Positions 1 through 6,908 of a stretch of 35,130 bases of DNA are shown piece by piece. Numbering within the stretch: position 1 is the stretch's first letter; each line of letters starts with the position of its first letter. Under the pieces are notes generated by a model, which ran no database searches, was not told the origin of the DNA, and saw only the letters and a list, made by a program, of their open reading frames with translations. The position numbers and the translations under genes are program-made. This DNA is from CAYNDB01 sp964395915 (GTDB lineage: Bacteria; Nitrospinota_A; UBA7883; JAJRTC01), in contig CAYNDB010000010.1 of assembly GCA_964395915.1 (NCBI GenBank), positions 1 to 35,130 on the forward strand, given 5' to 3'.

Positions 1-2
1 AG

Positions 3-92
3 GCGCACCGCAGTGGGTTTTATGCATGGCTACGATGTCCGCAGTCGGAAAGAGCCATGGAAGATCGGCGTTTGTTGGGGCTGATCCGTTGA
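3..92 (+). pseudogene. IS3-family transposase (OrfB) N-terminal fragment
   Basis: Frame 3 from the window edge reads AHRSGFYAWLRCPQSERAME followed by DRRLLGLIR and a stop at 90-92. This matches the start of IS3-family OrfB transposases (a serine-glycine-tyrosine/phenylalanine-tyrosine-alanine-tryptophan segment, then a DxxLLxLIR helix). The catalytic DDE domain that should follow is absent, so this is a dead remnant. The left side lies outside the window. The family assignment comes from recognising the motif; the subgroup is not determined. Confidence 0.6.
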
Positions 93-99
93 GGATAAC

Positions 100-124
100 T
101 GTCTACGAAACTGGGGAAAGTCCA
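100..124 (+). mobile_element. Putative IS3-type right terminal inverted repeat
   Basis: The reverse complement begins TGGACTTTCCCC and continues AGTTTCGTAGACA. This has the TGxAC...CCCC...GTTT...GACA layout typical of IS3-group termini. It lies only 8 bases after the transposase fragment stops, which suggests an internal deletion that joined the start of OrfB to the right end of the element. No left terminus is visible because the window begins inside the element. Confidence 0.4.
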
Positions 125-319
125 TACTACCCTTTGAAAAACTCTGTTAGGACTGTCTGGATTATCGCTAAGTGACGGACTCGCAAAAAAAAACATAAAA
201 AATAAAGGAAACATGTTAACGCCTTGCAGGTGTATAAATCAGTGGAACAACAATTTCCGGCTTCAGCGTAATATATACTTTGCGTATTAATTATTTTGGC
301 GTTGTGTAATGATTAAAAG
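125..319. other. Non-coding stretch between IS remnant and HD-GYP gene
   Basis: No convincing gene is seen on either strand. The stretch is A+T-rich near its right end. No clear ribosome binding site precedes the ATG at 320, and I could not identify a good promoter. Confidence 0.5.
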
Positions 320-1099
320 ATGACAACTAGCGAAGACATTACCTGCCGCTTTTGTAGAATGCCTGTCAGGGGGGATGTTTTTACTCGAAACAAGGAAATC
401 TATTGTTCTGAAGGATGTTTTCTAAGAGAAAAAGAGTTTTACGCGACCAAAATAGAGAGGGATAACGCCTATCTTTCTCTTGCCGAGGCGCTGGTGGCGG
501 CGCTCGATATTCGCGAACTGGAGACCGGGTTGCATTCCAAACGTGTAGCCTGCCACACTCTTGTTCTTGCCAAACTCCACACGGATAATCCTGAGAAACT
601 TCGTCAAGTGTATTGGGGATCACTTTTACACGATATAGGCAAAATCGGCGTTCGGGACGCTGTTCTACTTAAGCAAGGGCCTCTCACAGATAAAGAATGG
701 GAGGAGATGAGAAAACACCCGGAATTGGGTCATACTATTTTGTCCGCTATTCCGGTCATGCAGGATGCGGCGGATATCGTGCTATGCCACGAAGAGCGTT
801 ACGATGGCTCTGGATATCCCAATGGTCTTGCAGGGGAGGCCATTCCCTGGGCGGCGCGGATATTTGCGGTTATCGATACTCTTGACGCTATGGTTTCTAA
901 CCGTCCATATCGTAAAGGGGAGTCATTTGATAAAGCAAAAACTGAAATTCTCAGCGTGGCCGGCAGCCAGTTCGACCCTGAAGCTGTAGAGGCTTTCATT
1001 TCTGAAGAGAAAACATTACGGGAAATGGTTGCTTCCCCCAGTATAATGCAGGCGGAGTATATGGTCCGGCAACAGGGGATGAGTATGGACAAGCAATAA
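320..1099 (+). CDS. HD-GYP domain protein with N-terminal TRASH-type metal-binding motif
   Basis: This 259-residue protein is a likely cyclic-di-GMP phosphodiesterase. Residues 9-33 carry CxxC and CxxxC pairs (C9, C12, C29, C33), as in TRASH/YHS-like zinc or copper binding modules. The HD-GYP domain follows: H72 in the first helix, HD at 104-105 with HDIGK, KHPELG around 132-137, then CHEERYDGSGYP from 156 and the following GLxGxxIPxxARI. The second histidine of the usual HHE motif is glutamate here. There is no transmembrane segment, so it should be cytoplasmic. It ends 78 bases before a copper ATPase whose N-terminus also has a YHS domain, so metal-responsive c-di-GMP turnover is plausible but inferred. 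The start is the first ATG of the frame and has a weak ribosome site. Confidence 0.85.
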   Translation: MTTSEDITCRFCRMPVRGDVFTRNKEIYCSEGCFLREKEFYATKIERDNAYLSLAEALVAALDIRELETGLHSKRVACHTLVLAKLHTDNPEKLRQVYWGSLLHDIGKIGVRDAVLLKQGPLTDKEWEEMRKHPELGHTILSAIPVMQDAADIVLCHEERYDGSGYPNGLAGEAIPWAARIFAVIDTLDAMVSNRPYRKGESFDKAKTEILSVAGSQFDPEAVEAFISEEKTLREMVASPSIMQAEYMVRQQGMSMDKQ

Positions 1100-1177
1100 C
1101 TAAAGGGACGCCATCGACGCCAAACTCCTTCTCTTCTATTCGGGAAGGGGACAGTGGATAAATGAAGGGAGCAGGAC

Positions 1178-3634
1178 ATGAGTACCGATCCGGTGTGTGG
1201 AATGGAAGTGGGGGAGGATACAGATAATCACACACAACATGGTGGACAAACCTATCACTTTTGTAGTGATTCTTGCCTGCAAAAATTCAAAACCGCGCCG
1301 CAGAAATATCTTCATACAGAGACAGAGCGCGATCATGCCGGCGGCCACCATCACGGGCATTCCCACCCGGCAAACACCACGACGGAGACAAACAAGACGG
1401 ACAATGAGTCGACGATCTACACCTGCCCCATGCATCCTGAAATTGAGCATAAAGGCCCTGGCAGTTGTCCAAAGTGCGGCATGACGCTGGAACCTAAGAG
1501 TGTATCCCCGATTGCAAGCAAAACTGAATACACCTGCCCCATGCACCCGGAAATCATTCAGGATCATCCTGGCAGTTGCCCAAAGTGTGGCATGACACTG
1601 GAACCGCGTACGGTGGAGACAGAAGAGGATACCAGTGAGCTCGATGACATGACGCGCCGTTTTTGGGCCAGCTCGCTGTTGGCGGTTCCGGTCTTTTTCA
1701 GCGCCATGGCCGCCGAGTTCTGGCCAGAGACCATTAATGGTTTGATCGCTCCGGATACCCGTCAATGGGTAGAACTTCTTTTATCAACGCCAGTTGTTTG
1801 GTGGGGCGGTTGGATATTCTTTCAGCGCGGCTGGCAGTCCATCGTCAACCGGCATCTCAATATGTTCACGTTGATTGCGATCGGCGTTGGTATTGCCTGG
1901 CTCTACAGCTTGATCGCTGTGCTGATGCCAGGTATTTTCCCGCCCGATGTCCATAATGAGTTCGGAGTGGTGCCGGTCTATTTCGAGGCCGCCGCGGTGA
2001 TTACGGCGCTTGTCTTGTTGGGGCAAGTGATGGAGCTGCGCGCCCGTAGCCAGACCAATGCCGCCATCACATTGTTGCTCGGCCTGGCGCCCAAAACCGC
2101 GCGTATCGTCCGCGAAGATGGCACGGAGGAAGATATCCCGCTGGAACATGTTCAACCAGGAGATTTGTTGCGTGTCCGTCCTGGCGAGAAGGCTCCGGTG
2201 GATGGAGAAGTGATCGAGGGCGAGAGCAATGTGGACGAATCCATGGTGACCGGTGAACCGGTTCCCGTAGCCAAAACGGCGGGATCACGGCTGATAGGAG
2301 CCACCATCAACGGCACCGGTGGCTTGTTAATGCGCGCCGACAAGGTGGGAGCCGATACGCTTTTAGCCCAGATCGTCAGGATGGTGGCCGAGGCGCAACG
2401 TTCTCGAGCGCCAATCCAGAAACTGGCGGATACCGTTGCCGGTTATTTCGTGCCAGTGGTGTTGGCCATCTCCGTCATTACCTTCATTGCCTGGAGCCTG
2501 TGGGGGCCGGAACCGGCTATCGCCTACGCCGTAATCAACGCCGTAGCGGTTTTGATTATCGCTTGTCCCTGCGCGCTTGGGTTGGCCACACCGATGTCGA
2601 TCATGGTCGGGACCGGCAAAGGAGCGTCGTTTGGGGTGTTGATAAAAAACGCTGAGGCGCTGGAGACGCTGGAGAAAGTGGATACCCTTGTGGTGGACAA
2701 AACCGGCACACTCACCGAAGGCCATCCTGAACTTGTAAGCGTGACTCCAGCCGATAGCTTCGACGAGGCTGAGGTCGTGCGTCTGGCCGCCAGCGTCGAG
2801 CGCGCCAGCGAGCATCCCCTGGCCGCCGCTATAGTCCGTGGAGCGGAGAAGCGTAATGTGGAACTGGTCTCCACGGAGGATTTCCAGTCGGTCACCGGCA
2901 AAGGTGTTATCGGTATGGTGGACGGGCGCAAGATAGCCTTGGGCAATGTCAAACTTTTGCAAGATATCGGCATTGATGTAGGCGACCTTCCCGCAAAGGC
3001 TGACGCCCTGCGCGGTGAAGGGCAGACGGTGATGTTATTGGGCGTCGACGGACGCCCCGCCGGCCTCATAGGTGTGGCTGACCCGATCAAGACTACCACC
3101 CCGGAGGCGATCAGTTTCCTGCACAAAGAGAATATCCGGATCGTCATGCTTACAGGTGACAGCCTCAAGACCGCCGAGGCGGTGGCCAATAAGCTGGACA
3201 TCGATCAGGTTCATGCCGAGGTCATGCCGGATCAAAAAGCCGCCGTGGTAAAACAGCTTCAATCTGAAGGGCGCATAGTCGCTATGGCCGGTGATGGTAT
3301 TAACGACGCGCCTGCATTGGCTCAGGCCCATGTGGGCATCGCTATGGGCACCGGTACCGATGTGGCTATGGAGAGCGCCGGAGTGACCCTGGTCAAGGGC
3401 GATCTGCGCGGCATTGTTCGCGCCAGACGGCTCTCTCACGCCACAATGCGCAACATCCGTCAAAATCTCTTTTTCGCCTTTGTCTACAACGCCGCCGGTG
3501 TGCCGATTGCTGCCGGAGCGCTCTATCCCGTCTTTGGGCTGTTGCTTTCCCCTATGATCGCCGCCGTAGCCATGAGCTTCAGTTCGGTATCAGTTATCAC
3601 CAATTCCTTGCGTTTGCGGCGTGTGTCTTTATGA
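1178..3634 (+). CDS. copA: Copper-translocating P1B-type ATPase with YHS and two heavy-metal-binding domains
   Basis: This 818-residue inner-membrane pump probably exports Cu(I). Order of parts: YHS domain (about 4-45, C7, C29 and C33); a histidine-rich linker (54-63); two near-identical YTCPMHPE...CPKCGM heavy-metal modules (about 81-106 and 118-143); the membrane domain with CPC (ACPCALGLATP, near 463); DKTGTLT (near 507); the SEHPLAA nucleotide-binding motif (near 544); and GDGINDAPA (near 705). All catalytic motifs are intact. There is no classical CxxC HMA domain; the layout resembles SilP/PacS-type pumps. A GGAGCAGG ribosome site precedes the ATG. G+C content is visibly higher than in the cbb3 and nuclease genes, which with the nearby IS remnant suggests acquisition by transfer. 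The symbol is by family. Confidence 0.9.
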   Translation: MSTDPVCGMEVGEDTDNHTQHGGQTYHFCSDSCLQKFKTAPQKYLHTETERDHAGGHHHGHSHPANTTTETNKTDNESTIYTCPMHPEIEHKGPGSCPKCGMTLEPKSVSPIASKTEYTCPMHPEIIQDHPGSCPKCGMTLEPRTVETEEDTSELDDMTRRFWASSLLAVPVFFSAMAAEFWPETINGLIAPDTRQWVELLLSTPVVWWGGWIFFQRGWQSIVNRHLNMFTLIAIGVGIAWLYSLIAVLMPGIFPPDVHNEFGVVPVYFEAAAVITALVLLGQVMELRARSQTNAAITLLLGLAPKTARIVREDGTEEDIPLEHVQPGDLLRVRPGEKAPVDGEVIEGESNVDESMVTGEPVPVAKTAGSRLIGATINGTGGLLMRADKVGADTLLAQIVRMVAEAQRSRAPIQKLADTVAGYFVPVVLAISVITFIAWSLWGPEPAIAYAVINAVAVLIIACPCALGLATPMSIMVGTGKGASFGVLIKNAEALETLEKVDTLVVDKTGTLTEGHPELVSVTPADSFDEAEVVRLAASVERASEHPLAAAIVRGAEKRNVELVSTEDFQSVTGKGVIGMVDGRKIALGNVKLLQDIGIDVGDLPAKADALRGEGQTVMLLGVDGRPAGLIGVADPIKTTTPEAISFLHKENIRIVMLTGDSLKTAEAVANKLDIDQVHAEVMPDQKAAVVKQLQSEGRIVAMAGDGINDAPALAQAHVGIAMGTGTDVAMESAGVTLVKGDLRGIVRARRLSHATMRNIRQNLFFAFVYNAAGVPIAAGALYPVFGLLLSPMIAAVAMSFSSVSVITNSLRLRRVSL

Positions 3635-3924
3635 AGTAGGACCATGGAGTCGAAGCTTTGGTTGGGGAACGCAATGCGCGCGGTTGACACGAAGCGGACC
3701 TTATATGCGGGTTATGACGATGCTCGCTGTTTTGAAATTGGTATGGATGAGAACATAGCCGCCTTAATAAAGGGAAATCATATTTATAATTTGTCATGCC
3801 GAACCCTGTGTCCGGCATCCCGGTGGGAAAGCGACGGAAGCCAATTCACAAATGACGGGATCGCGTATCTTATGCGGATCTATCCAATTATTGTTATATA
3901 GCGGTAAAAAATTAGAGAAATGGA
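3635..3924. other. Intergenic stretch with a dispersed palindromic repeat
   Basis: An 85-codon open frame at 3644-3901 shows no recognisable protein and runs through a repeat-like segment, so I do not call it a gene. At 3796-3818 an imperfect hairpin (ATGCCG paired with CGGCAT) lies in a GTCATGCCG...CCGGCATCCCGG context. This resembles the GTCATCCC-type palindromes at 9218 and 23269. Confidence 0.45.
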
Positions 3925-5330
3925 ATGAATATAGAATTACAGGAATTAATTGATAAGTATAAATCGGATAAAGAATCAGTATTTAATACCTGGTTCATCA
4001 ATAATGATGAGCGTTTGAAAGCTTTCCGTTCGATACGTCGCGGGATTCAGAAAGTAATACAAGATATTAAGACTAAGAAGTNNNNNNNNNNNNNNNNNNN
4101 NNNNNNNNNNNNNNNNNNNNNNNNNNNNNNNNNNNNNNNNNNNNNNNNNNNNNNNNNNNNNNNNNNNNNNNNNNNNNNNNNCGTTCGATACGTCGCGGGA
4201 TTCAGAAAGTAATACAAGATATTAAGACTAAGAAGTTCGGAAATGATTTCAAAGATTCATCTTTGGAATTTGTTTTAAACTGCATCACGGAACAAAAGCA
4301 AGTATTTATTGGCGCATCACATGCTTTTTACTGGAAGCCCAAACTTCGAATTCCAGATATTTACGAGAACGAAAAGAATAAGGTGGCATTCGGGCAATTC
4401 CTTGAAAATTGTTATAACGCCACTAATGAAGAACAAATAATAAAGGAGATAATCTATCTCGATCAGCGAAAAATAAAGGGGCTGGGTCCGGCAGTAGCCA
4501 ATATCCTGTATTTTCTTCATCCTGAAATTATCCCTCCGTTCAATACCGCAATAGTTAATGGGTTTAATCATTTATTCAAAGATAAAGTCAAGCTGGGTTC
4601 GTGGGATGAGTATCTTCGTATGCGGGAGGTGATTTTAGAAAAAAATAGTCAATACAGAAGCATGCTTTCTAAAGACCTCGGGGCGTTTTCGGGTTTGTTG
4701 TTTGATATTGGCGTCAGGAAAATCATGGTTGGAGATGAAGGAGCGCTCTCTGAAAAAGAGAGGGAAAAAATAAAGAAGCTCCTCAAAAAACGCCGTATAG
4801 AAGTTTTGAAGGAAAAAGAAGAGGATAATTTGCATACGGAGATGCAGTACCATCTTCTGAAAATTGGCCATTCATTGGGGTATGATGTAATTAGCGCATC
4901 AAATGACCGGTCAAGATGCCACGATGGGAATAATTTCTCATTTATAAGCCTGAGGAAATTTCCTGATATTGGGGTTGATAAAGACACCAATAATACCATT
5001 GCGCTAATTGATGTAATTTGGTTCCAGAAAGATACAAATAGGATTGTCAGCGCCTTTGAAGTTGAAAAAAGCACATCAATATATTCTGGAATACTCAGGC
5101 TCACAGATTTGTGTTTCTCATTTCCAGAAGATCCATCTTCGATTTTTCTGATTATTCCTAACAATAGGGAAAAGGAATTAGTGTTGCAGCTAAGTCGTCC
5201 AGCGATTAAAAGCAGCAACATCGAAATTCATTACATTCTGTTTTCTGACTTGCGCAAACACTGTGATGCAATATGTACATTTGGTGAAAGCAAAGAAATT
5301 CTAAAGAAAATAGCTCATGTGTGTGATTGA
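3925..5330 (+). CDS. Orphan PD-(D/E)XK nuclease-like protein (gene crosses an assembly gap)
   Basis: The frame runs from ATG 3925 into a 100-N gap (4082-4181) and resumes afterwards. The 55 bases before the gap (4027-4081) recur immediately after it (4182-4236). Collapsing this duplication gives one continuous protein of 416 residues. The middle contains KGLGPAVANILYFLHPEIIP, which looks like a helix-hairpin-helix. The C-terminal part has an aspartate in ALIDVIWF (codon at 5010) and, 15 codons later, FEVEKS (5055-5072). That spacing and the ExK-like pair are consistent with a PD-(D/E)XK nuclease core, as in restriction enzymes. No methyltransferase is adjacent. The gene is A+T-rich compared with its neighbours, suggesting transfer. 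The substrate is unknown and the nuclease call is inference from motif pattern. Confidence 0.6.
4082..4181. other. Assembly gap (100 N) flanked by a 55-base duplication
   Basis: Exactly 100 N. Bases 4027-4081 and 4182-4236 are identical, so the two contigs overlap and the gap probably contains nothing. The reading frame is preserved when the overlap is merged. Confidence 0.9.
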
Positions 5331-5424
5331 TAGACATCATTCAAGCAACATGGTGAACTTCTCATCCTGAAAACAGACTATATAATAAAAAATCTGTCCG
5401 TCAATGCGGGGAAAGTTCAGGAGG

Positions 5425-5901
5425 TCAGGAATCTTTTATTAGCCCGGCTACAGTTTCTTTTTCAGGCTCTGCTGAGCCTTGCTGTTTAAGAGTATTGGAT
5501 GTTGCGCAGAGTCTTTGCAATGTATAGCCTTGCATAAGTTTTATCAACGTCTGTTTAAAGTCGGCGTAAAAATGGCTAATAACGCATCTGTTATGATTTG
5601 TGTTGCAACGGTCCATGGATACCGAGCAGTCCCACGGCTCGAGTTTTCCCTCGATAACCTGGTAGACATCGTAAATCGATATCTCTTTTGGATCGGTGTT
5701 TAGTTTGTAGCCGCCCTGATACCCCCGAACGCTCCGCACGAGTCCGCCTCTTTTCAAGTCAGACAGGATTCGTTCCAGAAACCTGTACGGTATGCTTAGC
5801 TTTTCAGACAATTTTCTCCCGGATACCGGCATCTCATCCGGTTCACATTTGAGATAAAGCAATGCTAAAAGAGCGTATTCAAGCTTAGCGGAAAACTTCA
5901 T
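5425..5901 (-). CDS. Rrf2-family transcriptional regulator (sulfate assimilation side)
   Basis: A 158-residue Rrf2/IscR/CymR-type DNA-binding protein. The N-terminal winged helix (MKFSAKLEYALLALLYL...) includes the recognition region PYRFLERILSDLKRGGLV and the wing RGYQGGYKL. Three cysteines (C92, C99, C106) lie where IscR-like members bind an iron-sulfur cluster or sense thiols. It is transcribed divergently from the APS reductase-sulfite reductase operon, and palindromes lie in both promoters, so it probably regulates that operon and itself. The ATG has a GGTGGG ribosome site. Whether it responds to cysteine precursors (as CymR does) or to cluster status cannot be told from sequence. Confidence 0.88.
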   Translation of the reverse strand: MKFSAKLEYALLALLYLKCEPDEMPVSGRKLSEKLSIPYRFLERILSDLKRGGLVRSVRGYQGGYKLNTDPKEISIYDVYQVIEGKLEPWDCSVSMDRCNTNHNRCVISHFYADFKQTLIKLMQGYTLQRLCATSNTLKQQGSAEPEKETVAGLIKDS

Positions 5902-5931
5902 ATTAAACCCACCAATTCCTATTGGATTTGT

Positions 5932-5960
5932 ATTATATAATTCTTCACACGTAAGATCAA
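5932..5960 (-). promoter_or_regulatory. Sigma70-type promoter of the Rrf2 gene
   Basis: On the minus strand, TTGATC (5955-5960) and TATAAT (5932-5937) are separated by 17 bases. Downstream, between the -10 box and the start codon, lies the dyad CCAAT-TCCT-ATTGG (5912-5925), a candidate autoregulatory operator. Confidence 0.7.
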
Positions 5961-6009
5961 TGTTTCATTGTATTGAAAAATAATGAATTATAAATAAATT
6001 TATTTTCTC

Positions 6010-6038
6010 TTGACATGTTTCGGTGATATTTGTATATT
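6010..6038 (+). promoter_or_regulatory. Sigma70-type promoter of the APS reductase operon
   Basis: A perfect TTGACA (6010-6015) and TATATT (6033-6038) are separated by 17 bases. Transcription would start near 6045, at the edge of the dyad at 6048-6066 and about 50 bases before the GTG start at 6097. Confidence 0.75.
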
Positions 6039-6047
6039 TCCTATAAA

Positions 6048-6066
6048 TCCTACCAAGTTAGTAGGA
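6048..6066. promoter_or_regulatory. Candidate Rrf2 operator
   Basis: The inverted repeat TCCTAC-N7-GTAGGA lies just at and after the predicted transcription start. Here a bound repressor would block the APS reductase operon. The downstream arm continues as TAGGAAATGTGG, similar to TAGGAATTGGTGG on the minus strand in front of the Rrf2 gene. Binding is inferred from position and symmetry. Confidence 0.5.
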
Positions 6067-6096
6067 AATGTGGAAATTGCAAATGAGGAGGCTGAA

Positions 6097-6891
6097 GTGT
6101 CAAGTACAGGTATTTTAGAAGAAAACGATTCCTTAACAGAGTTGGTCGACTCTCTACACTTTGAGGAGAAGGTAGAGCGCGCCAAAAAACTGCTCGAGTG
6201 GGCCTTTGATAAATTCGGTCAAAAGGCGGTTATCGCCAACAGCCTAGGCAAAGATTCAATGGTGGTGTGGGACCTTGCGATTAAGGTTAACCCGGATGTA
6301 CGTGGTTTTATCGTTACGACGGCCTACAAGCCGCCCGAAACTATCGAGTTCATGCACAACCTTGTTGAGGAATATACAAATTTGGAGATATACAAATCTG
6401 CCAAGGATGTGGGGAGCCTATATGAAACGGATCCCGACAAATGTTGCCAGGTACTTAAAGTGGAGCCTGTAAGGCGTGCGGTTAAGGAAATGGATGTTGA
6501 GTGCTGGATTACAGGTTTGCGTTGTACAGAAGGGCGTACACGAACCGACTTCAAGGAGATAGAGGAGCGTGACGAGGGCCTGATAAAGCTAAATCCCGCG
6601 CTCCTGTTTAAGGAACGTGAGATATGGCAATATCTCGCGCTTTACGGAGTAAAAGTTAACCCGCTTTATGGACGGGGTTACCGCTCTCTTGGTTGCACGC
6701 CTTGCACAAGGATTACTACGGATGAAAACGAACGCGCCGGCAGATGGCTTAACACATCCAAGTGTGGCGGTGAGTGTGGAATTCACACGCAACCGCTAAA
6801 GGTATACACAGACAATATTGAGGACAAGAGCATCCACCTGGAAGAGGTCGTCTCCGATGAGTTCGGCAGGGTGGATATTAAGGATCGATAA
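6097..6891 (+). CDS. cysH: Assimilatory adenylyl-sulfate (APS) reductase, CysH family
   Basis: This 264-residue cytoplasmic enzyme reduces activated sulfate to sulfite with thioredoxin-type electrons. SLGKDS (49-54) is the PP-loop. Two cysteine pairs, CC (116-117) and CxxC (C200, C203), are the [4Fe-4S] ligands that mark APS-using enzymes, as opposed to cluster-free PAPS reductases. C227 in ECGIH is the catalytic cysteine. I place the start at GTG 6097, because GAGGAG (6085-6090) lies 6 bases upstream and the promoter and operator occupy the sequence before it; the open frame extends further upstream but overlaps the promoter. The sulfite reductase gene follows 17 bases later. Confidence 0.92.
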   Translation: MSSTGILEENDSLTELVDSLHFEEKVERAKKLLEWAFDKFGQKAVIANSLGKDSMVVWDLAIKVNPDVRGFIVTTAYKPPETIEFMHNLVEEYTNLEIYKSAKDVGSLYETDPDKCCQVLKVEPVRRAVKEMDVECWITGLRCTEGRTRTDFKEIEERDEGLIKLNPALLFKEREIWQYLALYGVKVNPLYGRGYRSLGCTPCTRITTDENERAGRWLNTSKCGGECGIHTQPLKVYTDNIEDKSIHLEEVVSDEFGRVDIKDR

Positions 6892-6908
6892 AATAAAAGG
6901 ATAGGTTT

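Noticed and set aside
20..214. 64-codon minus-strand open frame at the window start
   Set aside because: It lies opposite the IS3 remnant and terminus and has low-complexity phenylalanine runs from an A-rich stretch.
2363..3463. Several long minus-strand open frames inside the copper ATPase
   Set aside because: They are antisense shadows of a gene with all P-type ATPase motifs; the high G+C keeps stops rare.
3644..3901. 85-codon plus-strand open frame after the copper ATPase
   Set aside because: No recognisable product, and it runs through a palindromic repeat.
6010..6096. Upstream extension of the APS reductase frame from TTG 6010
   Set aside because: The segment contains the promoter and operator, and GAGGAG supports the GTG at 6097.
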